Shown here: in pieces, positions 33,550 through 46,946 of the stretch | Layout of the letters: each line of letters opens with the position of its first letter | Numbering within the stretch: the stretch's first letter is position 1 | Notes under the pieces: model-generated | What the model was told of the DNA's origin: nothing | What the model saw: the letters and a program-made list of their open reading frames with translations, nothing else | Database searches by the model: none | Source of the DNA: Progne subis subis | Taxonomy: Eukaryota > Chordata > Aves > Passeriformes > Hirundinidae | Direction of reading: 5' to 3' | DNA: 64,000 nt | Assembly (NCBI GenBank): GCA_022316685.1 | Contig: JAKJHU010000023.1 | Coordinates: forward strand, 4,123,692-4,187,691 | Position numbers and translations under genes: made by a program

Positions 33550-34093
33550 GATCATTCTGCTGTATTCAGCATTGTTATGGCCTCACCTTATATGTTGTGT
33601 GGAGTTCCGGACCCCAGCACTTGAGAAGGATGTAAAGGTCCTCCCTTGCCAGGGAGGGAAGGAATGAAGCTGATGAAGGCCTAGAAGGCTTGTCTTAGGA
33701 GACATGGCTAAGGACTTTGGGGTTGCCAAGTTTGGAGAAAAGGAGGCTGAGAGGTGACTTCATTGCTCTCTACAGCTTTCTGAGGAGGGGAAAATGGAGA
33801 GTGAGACACTGATTTATTTCCTCTCCCTGGGTTTCATAGATGAAATATGTGGGAACAGTTCAAGGCTGCATCATCAGAGGATGTTTAGACTGGGCATTAG
33901 GAAGCATTTCTTTACCAAGAAGAGAGTGGTCAAATAGCGGAATATGCTTCCTGGTGAAGGTGGTTGATGCCCCATGGTTCTCAGTGACTAAGAGACATTT
34001 GGGCAATGCCTTTATCAACAGGCGCTAATTTTTGGTCAGACCTGAGGCTGTTGGGCAGTTAAAACAGATGTTCCTTGTACGCCCCTTCCAGCC
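33550..34093 (+). mobile_element. CR1 retroposon fragment
   Basis: It has CR1 3'-part motifs in order: TTCAGCATTGTTATGGCCTC, AATGAAGCTGATGAAGGC, GGAGGCTGAGAGGTGACTTC, ATTAGGAAGCATTTCTTTAC and CCCTTCCAGCCATTCTAT. The last part runs into a pentamer array that appears to have grown from the CR1 tail. Confidence 0.85.
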
Positions 34094-34218
34094 ATTCTAT
34101 TCTATTCTATTCTATTCTATTCTATTCTATTCTATTCTATTCTATTCTATTCTATTCTATTCCATTCCATTCCATTCCATTCCATTCCATTCCATTTCAC
34201 TCCATTCCATTTCACTCC
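34094..34218 (+). repeat. ATTCT then ATTCC pentamer microsatellite
   Basis: About 13 units of ATTCT (34094-34161) pass into about seven of ATTCC, then degenerate copies. It begins exactly where CR1 normally ends with its own short ATTCT-containing tail repeat. Confidence 0.92.
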
Positions 34219-37200
34219 TTTCTAAGTGTAGGTGTGTCTATAAAAATTCTAATTAAAACCAATGGAAAAACATTTTCTAAATTTTGGGCATGTTTCGAAA
34301 TCATACTGTTTTGCTTTGTCGTTCAAGGATCTGCAAATGGGAGAAAGCATGGAAGATTTTATGAAGGAAATGTAGATTTTGCTAGATGAATACAATGGAA
34401 TTTCTGAAGTTCTTCATTCTCTGTCTTTACTTTAGGTCTGAAAAAACCTTTCTAGTTCTTCCATTGGAAGTAAATCCGTAACATAAACAAGAATTTCTAG
34501 GACTCTATCTCCTACAACTGCATTAATAATTTTTTACCCACTTAAACTTATCTACTATTTAAGCTAAAGATCTCCTGGGTGAATATCAACATGTTGGCAT
34601 CCTACCATTGAAATACTTTCTCCTACTGAGAAATAAATTATTCATTTGCATATGTCAGCATATGAGCCACTTTGCAGTCCCATTTCAAATTAAATTGAAA
34701 GCTTTTATACATAACTATTGACCTTAACATGGTATGTTCTCAGCACTCTCTGTACCTTTACATTCTCAGCCATATTACTAACTTTCTTGGAGAAGAAAAA
34801 ACTTTTGTTCCTAAATATGGAATTAGAAGGAAAAAAAGGAAGGAAGATGATAGGTTCAAAATTGAGTGTTTTGTTTATTTTTACTGTACAGCTCATAGTA
34901 TGTTTTCAATACAACATTCTTGGCAATAAAAATAGCTAAAGCATGTACAATTAAATTCTAGAACCAGCAGATAAGTAAAATAGCCAATATAAGACTAAAA
35001 ATCCCTACACTTATAAAAGGCACAAGTGTAATTGAAAAGGTAAAACCTGAACATTTTCACACATAGATGTTCTGGCAGGAGGGTAATTTTTAATACCCAA
35101 AGGATAGAAAAAAACTGACCTATGACAAGAATATGAGAAGGGGAAAAATGTCCACCTCAAATCTATAAATTTGGTATTAGTTTCCAATTCAAATTTGTGA
35201 GCTGGATGAAAGTGGTTCTAGTGAGAATTACCCCATTTAGAAGGAACTGTTCACAACTTATATAAATGCAGTCAAATAATGAAGGCCTAAGAAGAGTAAA
35301 AAATGGGAAAAAAAAAAAAAAAAAAAGAGAGAGAGAGAAAAAAAAAGAAACCTCGCCATGAATCAAGAATAGGAGGATTCCTTCTTTGTCCAGAAGGCAG
35401 CCAATAAAAACTCTGAAAAACAGGTTGCATAGTTTGTGAATGCAATGGAGACCAGTTAAGACCTAGTCCAAGGTAACAATACAGTAGAAATACCCCACCT
35501 TCAGAAAATCTCTTTTAAAATGCATGCATTTTTCTCCCTGAATTTGTCAAGTTGTATCTAAAAATGTGTTTAATGCTTTGTCCCTACCATTGTAATTTAA
35601 AGACTATTCTGCTACTTGCATGATTAAAATCCCATTTTTGTAATGCTAAAACACTTTTATATCTCTTTGGTGAAAGGTGGTAAAATACAGCATCATCTCC
35701 CTTCTAGACTTGTTTGGTGAGGCATTGACAATGAAAATGTAATTGTCTCTGCTTTTTTTGAGAACAGGTGTGTTTTAATCAGCACCAGAAGTGTAGCCAT
35801 ACAATTTAGATAAACAACCAAAATTTTTAAAATGCTTTTCTAGATGAAATTAGTAATAATGTATGAAATTAATAGTCTATAAGATGTGTGAAGCAATGCA
35901 GTATGAAAATGTTGTATGCAGCGCGTATTTTTTTCAGGAAGGAAAGAACATGCATGTGTTAAATGCAGCAAAAGGTAGACACTGTTTGTACCAATGGGAC
36001 AGAAAACCCATGTTTATGTCAGCAATTAAAGAAAAGGCCTGTTGCACATCAGTAGGAGCAGAGTTGTGGGAAAAAAGGTGTCTACAATCAAAACTAGCTT
36101 CAAAAAACATTTCCAAAGCTTGGAGAAAATGACCTGATTATACCTGATTATATCGTCTTTATATCATCTGCTAATACCTCATATTCTGTTGTCTTTCTAG
36201 CTCTTTTTCTTTTTTTTTCCTCTGATTGCCTAAAATTAATTAAGATTACTTCTGAATATTTTTCCTGGGTAACTAATCATCTAAAATTATGTACTGGGGA
36301 GTAAATGGACCTCACACTCAATTCCACAGAGAACTCAGCTAGTGGGTGGGACAAAATGTAATGGCTAAAGAAAATTATATTCACAATGTCACAGGAACCT
36401 TTAGGAGACTAGGAAGTTGTTTTTCTCTCACACTGTGTATATACTAATTAACACTTGTAGAATTATCCTTGACTTGCCTAAGGAAGACAGAAATTAGGTC
36501 TTTGATCTTGTAAAAAATTTTAGTGTTCTCTTAAACATTAGAAATAATTTAAATCTAAACTTTGATTTCTCATTTCAGGGTCATTTCTCATTTCAGGGTC
36601 ATTTCTCATAAATTCAGGGTCAGGGTTTGGAGTTTTTTTAATTATTATTTGTTTGATTTTGGTTGGTTGGTTGGTTTTTATACAGTTAAATCTTCGATGG
36701 ATACTTCAGGGGAATGGGAAAAAATCAGAGTTATAAGATATGTGGAAAAGTATAAGTTTGTTTTTTATTTTGTTAGTTTAATTCCTAACAGAATTTATTG
36801 GCCTGTTTCTACTTAGAATTATATTTTCTCTCCTGAACTGACTATGCAATATGTTTTTGCTAAATTATGCTAATCTAGTATATAAGATAAGCAACATTGC
36901 AAAAAAATAAAAACATATTTTGGAAGTTTCATCTCACTTGCAAAATTTGCTCTTCATGTTGGCAACTGGACATATCATTGGAACTAATTTGCTATGAATT
37001 TTGGAGGCAGTTTGCAGTTTAATAGATTTGTAATTTAATATGCCACAGGGAATAAGGTTGGTTTTATGACTCTTACCTAGAATGTCCAAAATATTTTTTG
37101 TAGTCTTGGATCTTAACGAGGAATTTTTGTATAGATTTCAACTTAGAAAAAATCTCAGACTTCTTGACTTTTTGGATGTCCAAGAATATTAGTAATAAAC

Positions 37201-40200
37201 AGGAAATTTGTGTCATTTTCAATATTTGCTTTTTAAAAGCATAAATTGAATTAATATCAAATATAAATTGAAAAGGATACATAATACCTAGCAGCAAGTA
37301 CTAGTCTAGATATTCAAGTAGCTGGATAATTTTCCAGTATTTTACCAGAGTAACTCTCTTACTCAACTTGTTCTGTAATTTCGAAGGAAATGGAGAACTT
37401 TGTTAGAATATGTAAATATTATTTGAGATAAAGACCACGGCGTGATCTTTGGTATCTTTCTTTACCTTTTACCACTTGCTGTAATTACTTCTATATGCAA
37501 CTATTGGCACAAACCACTCAAATACACAAATGACCATGATTTGCAACCCTAATATTTTCAGTCTATTCACAGTATGTCCAAATGGAATCATTTATGAAAG
37601 CTGTGCTATGACTGATGGTTATCTTGAGCAGGTCAAAGTTTTTTAAATAATAGCTACCAATTAAGTCCTGAAAGTATTATAATGTGGACATACAGTGCAA
37701 AATTTATTAAAATATTATAAAGAAATGAAAGTTGACTGTGTCTCTTATGAAAGAAAACAGAACTCCTCTGGAGATCAAATCCTGGAAGAATCTAAGCTTC
37801 ATTATCCACAGCCTCACTCTATTCACTGCATTTCGAGACCTGTCCACATTTTAATAATTTGCTGTAATTTTTTCTTATTTAAGATCTTCTCTCAGTGACA
37901 CAAACACCAAATAAAAGTATAGAAATATCTGCACCTTTATCTCCAAAATGCATTCTGCAGTAAATCTCAAAAGTTCTTAACTAAATCACGTAAACATTTT
38001 TTTATTATCAAAAGATCCAACTTTTTCTGAACCGACAGAAAAAAATAGTATTATTTAATTCCCTCACTCCTGTTAAAACTGTGGAAACAAAACAATGCTC
38101 ACAGAATAGCCAAGTCTCTGTGTAACTCATTTGCCAGTAGCAGAATTATTGAATCATGCAAACGATGGCCTCGGCTTACTTCTCTGCATTCAGCCAAAGG
38201 CAGGATTTGGAAAGGTTACACACAGTCATGGGGTAGTGTAGGCATTAAAATTGTATTTCTTATCATACTTAATAATGTAGAAGGATGTAATCAGATTTTC
38301 ATTTTCAAAGTAGAAAAGAAGGCAACAGGATCGCCAACATAACTCAACTTTACCCAGATCACAAAAGTCACTGAGAAGTCAGTAGTGAAGTTTCTTCTTT
38401 TCTTCTATTTTTTTTTTTTTTTTTTTTTTTTTTTTCTTTCCCTAAAGAACAAAAATCAGACAACTTCAATGAACTGGGATCAAGGGCAGTATTCTGTAAC
38501 TGATGTTCTAAGCCTTTCAATTTTCATCATTGTTTTCATCATCTAATGCAACATTGTTGTTGTATTAGAACTCCCTTTCATTTCACAAAGGAACAGCAAG
38601 TAACTGTTGTAACCAACACAAAGAAACAAAAACCACAAGAATGGAGATGAAACTAATTCTGCTTTATCTGCAGAACATATGAATATCAAACCAAGGCAAA
38701 ACAAAATAAAGCCCAGATGATTCTGGCAGGAATTACTGAGCCACTTTTCTGAACCCTGTAATTTCTTTCTGGACTCATTACCTGCTACTTATAAGTTGCA
38801 ACAATGCATATCAATACAAATTTTGGCATAAATGGTATGATATTAGCTGGAAATAATTCAGAAAAGCTAAGGATAAGGAAGTATCTGATGAACGGTATAC
38901 ACTTTTTGCTATCTGCAAGGTTCTGTGAATGTTGACAAGGTGACAAAAATCTGAAGGCACAGGAGACATAAAATACTTCAAGATTCAGACATAAAAATAA
39001 TTTAATGTCTTGTAGTTGAAATTTTCAGACGTGCCACAGGCTTCTTTTACTGAAGTCCCCACACTTAGGAAGCCTTGCTTTGCTCCGGGGAAAATAGAAG
39101 AAGACAACAGTATTTCCCCAATTTTGTCTGGATTATGTTTCAGTGTTTGTACTCTAGCTTTTGCACTAGACCAGACAGAGGGGTTAACAACAGTTTTACT
39201 AATATCAGTCACATTCCTCTCTGCTACTCTGAACTGAGACCTGTTATCTGCCTCACACCATTACCTGACATAGATTAGGCCTTCAAACAGTGTCTGGCCT
39301 TCACTGGGTTATTGCCTGGTCTTCCCTTTCTTTTTTTACTCTCTGTGAGTGGTTTCTCTCTCACTTCAGTCTGGGATGCAGCTGGCAAGTGGCAGAAGGG
39401 GGATGAGGTTTTCCATCTCTTACCTCTCTCACCAGGTGCATGTAGAGGACCAAACTGTCACCTTCAGACTGAGAAATAAATTGATTACTATGCATTTACA
39501 TAGTGCTTAGGATCTCAATGGAATCTCTAAAGTACATGTATAATGAATAAGAAATCAAGACACTAATTGTCAGGGGATTCTGATCTATTAAGACATCATA
39601 TTCCTGAATATTGATCTTTTTTGTCACATGACTTCTATTTTCCATTTCTTAAAACTGTTTCATGTTTGATTTTCATTTGCTTGGTCTTATTTTTCCTTAA
39701 AACTTAACACTAAAATATAACTCAAGACTTATTAAAATGTTTTATTTACATCACTTTAGGTTGTGGACTTATTGGGAGATTGAAGACAATTACAAAATTA
39801 TTCTCATTTTGTCTGTGTCTCAGAATATACACCATCCTCTTTCCCTGAAGGCCTTTTCTTTCAGATTGACGAAAGTGGAAAACAGAGAAAGTCAATCAAA
39901 GCTTCATAAGTGATTAGAAAACACAGTAGTTATTATTCTCTGGTCATCCACTGTAAAAATGCAGCACTGTCCAGTAAAAAACAAAGAATGCAGATTGGGT
40001 TGATTTCACATTACTGACAAGAATATTGTTGAAGGACGGGCATATTTAGAAACTTTTTAATACAGATTTAACTTTAAATATTATTTCATTTAGAATTAAT
40101 TGTACTGTATTTTTCTATCTTTCTTTCCTTACAATGAAATATTAAAATGCACAAAAAAATTTCCCCCTCCCAATCATAATTTTTAAAAAATCCAAGAGAA

Positions 40201-43200
40201 CATATACAAAAACCCTTGAAGCCACAAATCCTATGCCTAGATATAATTCTAATTCATAGTCAGATATTGTAACTTGTCTCCACATACACTTTACACATAT
40301 TTTTATATATACATTATCAATCTGCTAGCCAAAATACTTTCCTATCAGTTTTTCTTCTCTCATAAGCCCTTCCTAAATCCATGCACCAAGTCAATACTAG
40401 TCAAAACAAAAAATAATTATGTAAAATAAACTCAAACTGTAAATTTAAATACAAAGTTAGAAGTTATAGTTGGCAGGATCAAATGAAAATTATGTTTCAT
40501 TCTTTCAGTCAGAAAAGATACAGAACTTTGTAGATATATTTTATTGTCTATTTAACTAATTATGAAAATGCAATGACTATCAAGTTCTTGTGAATGAGAC
40601 AAGTAGGAGAACTAAAAAGTATATAGATTAGGTGAAATAATTCCCTTATGATAAATATTTCCCTTCTGAAAAATCACATCCTTAATTCCCAAGAATCCCT
40701 ATGTACCAGCAGAAACCTGATTCAGCCAAGTCTACAGAATGGGCAGATATGCAATATACAGTGAATCATTCAGATGTGTATCATCATTTTTAAGTACTGT
40801 GTTACTTTGTGCCACTTAATAATGTGTGCACCAGGAGAGGACCCCCACCCTGTTCATGCTTTGGCCATTCAAGTAAAAAACAATTTGCAAGTTGTCTGCA
40901 TTTTTTGAGTGTGTGGTTAAATGTACAATTCATTTCCTAAAGAAAGTTTTCCAACAGAAACACCAATGAAAACTAACTAATTTTTTTTTTTTTTTAATAA
41001 CAGAATGTTAATTTCAAAAACAAGCAAACAAACAAAAAAACCCCCACAATCTCATATAAAACAGTAAAACACATATTTTATGTCAGAATAAGGGGCACGG
41101 ACAAGATTATTTTGGATGGACTTGGACTAAACATTTCAACCAAAGACTCAACAATTCTAAAATAGATATAGTTGCATGGGGGTATGTAGATGGATTATTT
41201 ATTTTAATTCTAATAGAGCATAAGTTTTTGTTGGACATTTATCAGCAGGCATAATCACAGTTGCCATCAAAAGAACAAAATAATTAGAGTACTACAGATA
41301 AGCCAAGGCTGATTTTCTGAGCCCTCATTATTCAAAATGCACAGATAAGGTGTTCTTTTTTCTGAGCATTGAGAAAAAAAAAATGGCTGGATCCAGGAAT
41401 GAAAGCAGAAAAATGAAGTAGAGGAGGAGGACAAGGAAAGATTTGGATGGAGTAATTTTTTCTGTTACCTGAGTTTATATAATATCTGAAGAAGAGCCAA
41501 AAACTATGCAAAATTTAGACATATATATGAATGTGCATAGATATGCTTGTCTATGTACAAAATATTTGTATATGCATAGATAAATACATTTTTACATACT
41601 TATACATATTTGTTTATCTACATGTGTGCAAACCAAACCAAACCAACAAACAACAACCAAAAATAGGGGAAAAAAACAAGCAAACAAACACCCAAAACAA
41701 AAAAATCCCCTCAGAGAACAGTGCAGAAGCAATTCATACCCTAGTTGGGAAAAAAAAAAAAAATTTCCTGAGAGTGAACAGGTGATTTAGGTGGATAAAC
41801 AGAAACAATAAAAATCCAAACAGGATACTAAAATGTCCTGAACAACCTGTAGGAATCAAACAGAAGCCCTTTGGGGGCTGAAGTATGTATCTGGGTTATC
41901 CAGGTCAACTGCCTTATCCTCATCTGACTGCGCCATGAGGGATGTGTTTACAATCAAATACTGATATATTTCCTCTTTTGCAGCCACCACTGAATTTGCA
42001 GAGATGGCAAAACTGACAGGCACTGTCTTTTAAGGAAATTCCAATTACTAGCAGGTCCAACAAATGCATAATTATGAAAAAACTAGAAGAGTAAATTACA
42101 TGTGTGTCAGAATAAATCATTAATTTTCCATCTATTTTTTCTGCTTTGACACAGCTCATTTTTTTTTAAATCATGACATATGAAAGTGTGAAGAAAAACC
42201 ATAAAGGTGGGTTTTTTTCTTTTTAATTTAAAAAGATAGTCCATAGATAGAAAATGACAAGCTGTGTAATAAAATGCTATTCTAACAAAATATCAGACTG
42301 ATTAAAAATACCAGGGGAACAGAACATTGTTTCATAAGGCCCTCTTTTCCATGTGGATCGTTAGTGTGGGAGAAAATCCTTGTAATTCTTTGCACTGCTC
42401 CCACACATACGCCTACACATATCATCACTTGACTTTCAAACTAACAATAGAAGTGTTAGTAGAGCTATCACCATCTGCAGAATGAACTGTGCATTTTTAA
42501 GGCTGCAGCAGTCTCAGACGTTAAGAGTAGTAGTCATATAGATGGTAAGTAATACCTGCTTTCCACAAGAACCATGTAGGGGTCAGTGGACATGTTTCCC
42601 CATAAAATTGTAAAAATAAGTTCCTTTACATTAAAAAATGAATAAGTTGGAATTTTTTTTTCCTGTTTCTTGAGTTTAACATGAAACAAAGGGCATTCAT
42701 CTAGTAATGGTGGGAGCAAGGAGACACTCACTACAACGTCCCTGTAGTCACACATGTAAATTATTTTGGTCAGTGTTTTAATGACCTTGGACAAAACCTT
42801 ACAATGATCAACTAGTAATTATTACAGATAATATTTATGGGAAGTTCATATCAGTAAAGGATTCCTCCATATACTATATCTTTTTTTTCTCCCCTTTTTT
42901 TTTTTTTTCCACGTAAGAATTCTGAGCAGAATTAGAATGCTACACCCAAAAAATAAATTTTATGTTCACCATTCTTTCATTAAGTGTCTTCACCCTTTGA
43001 TTATTTTGAAGAAAATTTTAGGGCTTTATAATTGAGTTCTCTAACTGTACGATTGTTGCAGGAGCTTTATGGTGCAGATTGCAAGACTACTGGTGTAGTA
43101 ACATAGGTTGCTTTTTCTCCTTGCTATATTGAAACCATCAAGACATCCTCAGAGGAAACAAATATTGTCAAAATATTGGAGTTGTGCAGGGAAGGATTGC

Positions 43201-44226
43201 TCAGAAGTTTGCAAAGATGATTACATAGGGGAAAAAAATCAAGAAATAGAGGACAAAGCTAAAAATCAGGGGACAAATAATAGAACTGCAACAAAAACTC
43301 AGATACTAAATGCTAAATCAGTCCAAAAGAGAGTCAAGGCTGAAAGGCAGCAGAATAACTGACAGCAGACAGGATGGACAAACTTGGACTTAATTCTGAT
43401 TCTTTCTCAGCCAACTCCTGCTTGTCACTCAAGGTGCATCCTTTGAAAAACACCTGCAGAGTATCTTTCCAGCAACCTGAGATTTTAGTCTATTTAAGAT
43501 ATTTCTAGAAGAAAAAGAAATCCAAGATAGCCTTTGAAAACAGTGTAATTGCTAAAATATTAGCCCAGCATCCTCAGTGTCGATTAACAGTAAATCTGGG
43601 GAAAAGTTGAAATGTTTCACATACAGATCTTTCAGCTTCAAGTTTAATATTCAGAGATGCCACAGTTTGGTCCTAAGAGTTTTGAATTTTTTAATATGGA
43701 ATGTAAAGGTTCTTTTATGTTGGGAATGTGTTCTACTAGGGACATTTATGTATATAAGCATTATCCTAGTTGCTTCCATATAGAAGTGGTGCAAATAGAT
43801 TGCTCTGCCTGGATCCAAACTGGATTTGGTTTGAAAATTTTGCAGCAGGAAACAGCAGGCCATGATTATTTGGCAGTACACACTAATGTAGGCATACAAT
43901 TTCTGGCCTACAATGATGTATGCCTATCTGCCACTGGAACTTTAGCACAAAGCATACCCACGTACTTCATTTGCAGACTAACACTGCAGGATGATGAATA
44001 TGGCTGTCAGGATTACTTGAATTTAACTGAAAGTATAAAAAAGATTGAAATCCACTGACTTCTAATCATGGACCCCAAAACATCCTTGAGTATCTGTGTG
44101 TTAGCTATAATTTATCAAATCTGAAGTTTCTGAAGTTCTTTTATCCTAATTCCAAAGCAAAAGCAAAAACTTTCAGGGCCTCCTGTCACCCTGGTTTTTC
44201 TGAGTTTTTTTAAAGCCTTCTACTTG
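34219..44226. other. Ten kilobases of AT-rich sequence without recognisable genes
   Basis: Low-complexity elements include an A run followed by GA repeats (35308-35349), a T run (38407-38435), a T run (40981-40995) and AAAC-type patches (41630-41705). A short 18-bp tandem lies at 36565-36621. Open frames such as 43657-44058 (133 codons) and 35863-36132 (89 codons) show no domain, homologous neighbour or GC bias that would argue for a gene. Confidence 0.5.
36565..36621. repeat. Three-copy 18-bp tandem repeat
   Basis: Two perfect copies of an 18-base unit beginning ATTTCTCATTTC (36565-36582 and 36583-36600) are followed by a third with a small insertion. Confidence 0.85.
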
Positions 44227-44556
44227 TTTATAAGATGGAGTCAGTTTCTTTAGTTTCTGCACAATATTAGGAGCAGTTTTCGCTTTTCTCATGCATGGGA
44301 ACATAAACAAACCTTTTGTTTTCATCCCCTGTCCTTTGTTTACATAATTCTAGCCTGAAAATAATGCAATCGACAGCTAGTCTGGCCAGTGGGGTGAAAG
44401 GGTAGTAACTCCAGAACCCAATCCACAAGACCTACAAATGTATAAAAATGAAAGAATTAAACAGGCTCACTGTCTCGGTCCAGCTCTGGCTTGGTGAGCA
44501 ACTCTGCACTGCAGACCTCTTGTCTCTGTGTTATCTCTTTGTGCGCTGCTACCACA
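44227..44556 (+). mobile_element. Possible diverged LTR related to that at 54841-55130
   Basis: CTAGTCTGGCCAGTGGGGTG followed by TGTATAAAAATG echoes CTAGCCTGGCCACTGGGATG followed by CTATAAAAGC in the 290-bp LTR at 54841. Both place the motif about 70 bases before a TATA box. Ends are guesses and no target duplication was found. Confidence 0.35.
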
Positions 44557-44647
44557 ACCTCCTGAACTGGGAGATAGGACACAAGACATTTTCAAGACAT
44601 TCAGTTTGGACTTTCTTTCCACTTCCTGCAATACCTAAATTTAAGTA

Positions 44648-44857
44648 TCTCCTCTCCTCTCCTCTCCTCTCCTCTCCTCTCCTCTCCTCTCCTCTCCTCT
44701 CCTCTCCTCTCCTCTCCTCTCCTCTCCTCTCCTCTCCTCTCCTCTCCTCTCCTCTCCTCTCCTCTCCTCTCCTCTCCTCTCCTCTCCTCTCCTCTCCTCT
44801 CCTCTCCTCTCCTCTCCTCTCCTCTCCTCTCCTCTCCTCTCCTCTCCTCTCCTCTCC
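44648..44857. repeat. Perfect TCTCC pentamer array, 42 copies
   Basis: Exactly 210 bases of uninterrupted TCTCC. One strand is pure pyrimidine and the other pure purine, a composition that can form triplex DNA. The open frames through it on both strands are by-products of the repeat. Confidence 0.98.
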
Positions 44858-46184
44858 CTTTTTTCTTTCTTAACAGTTTTTTCTGTATTATATATAATCA
44901 AGAATGAAAACACTTCACTGTATCCTTAAGCATATTTACCAAGAACAAAAATTCTAATATATGTGAAGAGCTTAGCAACGGCACTTGTTTTGAGAGACGT
45001 GTATATGGAAACACACTGCCTTGAGAGGTCTTTCTTACAGCTGGCATTACTTTGAAAAATTTTGTTTCATTTGGCTGCTACAATGTGGTGTACTTGATAA
45101 AGTAGGCATACAAGTGCTATCAAGGTTATCTTGAGTTCACCAATCTGCAGTTCCTCTTTCAGCTGACCTCCCTCTTCACTGCAACACAATCTTTCCTCTA
45201 GACCCGTTTTTGTTTAGGATTCTGAAAGAAGTCAGCCAACTAATGATGTGTTGATTGAGTTTTACAGCAATACATACATAAATTCATACATTTATATATG
45301 GATTGGGTATGTTTTATGAAATTAAAATGTGAAACCTTTCATTCTTAGAGCTCAATAGCTGTAATAGTTGACCAAGCCCCATATTCTTTACTACTCATTT
45401 TCATCTCCATTTACACAGTTTTTGATGGAAAATGAATAATATTATTTATTTTCCAATATAGGACTATTATTTACCAAATAAAGCCATTTTTAAAATTACT
45501 AGCTATCAGCTTCTTGATATGTGTATATGACTGAAAGTTAGGGAGAGCAATAAATGCTATGTTGAACAAGCATAAATGAAAACATATTCTGAGGAGTTAT
45601 ATGGAAAATTTGACTCGAGAGAGATGCTGAAACACTAGTTTTGGGAATATTCACATTATGTACTTTGCCATGTCATATTATTTCATCTCTCCAATAGTAA
45701 TTGTCCCAGTAATATTTTCACTAGTAAGTATGGCTGATTTTCTCCACCGAGTGTCTTGAAACAACATAATCCAGAGACCTCAGACTCAGGCTGTCCAGAA
45801 CACAGCCTGCCTCTGTCCTGACAAAGACAGGCACTCTGGTTATCAGTCAGCTGGGAGTTCCCAGTGGAAAGTTAATTCCTAAGACCTGTACCTGCCATAG
45901 TAAGAAGAGTAAGGGCCATCTGCTACAGTGAGGTTTAACAGGATTTTCCCATTGGTAGCCTTTTAGAACAGGGCTCAACAATTTTTTGACTCTTACATAC
46001 TTTACTTTTGCCAGTGGATATTGTGTGATAAGCCACCAACTTCTGCCCCTGAATAAGCTGATAGAAAAGAAATTAGAGCTAAGCAAATGTGGTTATTATT
46101 GTACATAGGAGGATGGTTTTGTCATTAAGGTGAACCTTATAAGACTTAGATTCAATAACCAAATCATGTGCAAATCTCTTAACT
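44858..46184. other. AT-rich sequence, no gene seen
   Basis: A somewhat more GC-rich part at about 45760-45990 may be an old repeat, but it was not recognised. Confidence 0.45.
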
Positions 46185-46447
46185 CTAAGTAAGTCGAAAG
46201 GTTGTCAAGGAGTGCCACAGGAGATTCTGATTGGCTATTAGGAACAATTTCTTCACTAAAAGAGTACTTAAGGATGGAAACAGAGGGCCCAGGAAAGCAG
46301 TTGGATCACCATTCCTGCAAGTGTTCAAAGAAGTTTGAATATGGCACTTGGGAACATGATTTAGTGGTGAAGATATCAGTGGTATTACATAGATGGTCGG
46401 ACTTGACGTTCCTAGAGGTGTTTTCAAACCTTAATGATTCTATGACT
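46185..46447 (+). mobile_element. CR1 3' end fragment
   Basis: GATTGGCTATTAGGAACAAT, CAAGTGTTCAAAGAAG and a terminal CTTAATGATTCTATGACTG match the last 260 bases of CR1. Confidence 0.8.
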
Positions 46448-46705
46448 GTACTGACTCATTCCCAGAGGGGGGTCATTGGAAGGAAAGGGACTAGGAACAT
46501 CCTGATGAAAAGGAGTTTCACAGATGAAAGTGTTTCTCATCAGTGTAGAATGCTTAAAACAGAGACAAATAAACTCAGACCCAGAGGATGTGGCAAGAGG
46601 TGGATGGCACGCAGCTGAGAGAGTCTCAGCTCCCTCACTCCTTGCACCACTTTCTGTTCAAATGAGTCAAGTGTTGAACAAAGACTATATAAAATTCCCC
46701 TGGGA

Positions 46706-46946
46706 TAGAATCATCGAGTGGTTTGGGTTGGAAGGGACCTTAAAGATCACCTAATTCCAACTGCCCTGACATGGACAAAGAAACTTTCCTCTGGGACAGG
46801 TTGCTCAGAGCCCCATCCAACCTGGCCTTGAACACTTCCAGGAATGGGGCGTTCACAGCTTCTCAGGGGAAACTCTTACAGTGCGTCATCAACCTCACAT
46901 TAAGAATTTCTTCCTAACATCGAGTCTATTCCTATTCTCAGAGCTA
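46706..46946 (-). mobile_element. CR1 3' end fragment, opposite strand
   Basis: The plus strand reads TAGAATCATCGAGTGGTTTG, GTTGGAAGGGACCTTAAAGA and CAACCTGGCCTTGAACACTT. This is the reverse complement of the CR1 3' end. It points towards the plus-strand CR1 259 bases to the left, making an inverted pair with adjoining 3' ends. Confidence 0.85.

Noticed and set aside
43657..44058. 133-codon plus-strand frame in unique sequence
   Set aside because: No recognisable domain, no splice or promoter context, and no GC or codon bias. Long chance frames are expected in 64 kb.
44448..44913. Long Leu-Ser-Pro (+) and Arg-Gly-Glu (-) repeat frames
   Set aside because: They are translations of the perfect TCTCC array and flanks. 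A repeat of five bases stays open in every phase that lacks a stop.
46202..46618. 138-codon plus-strand frame
   Set aside because: Its first half runs through the CR1 3' untranslated-type end, so it is not a real gene.
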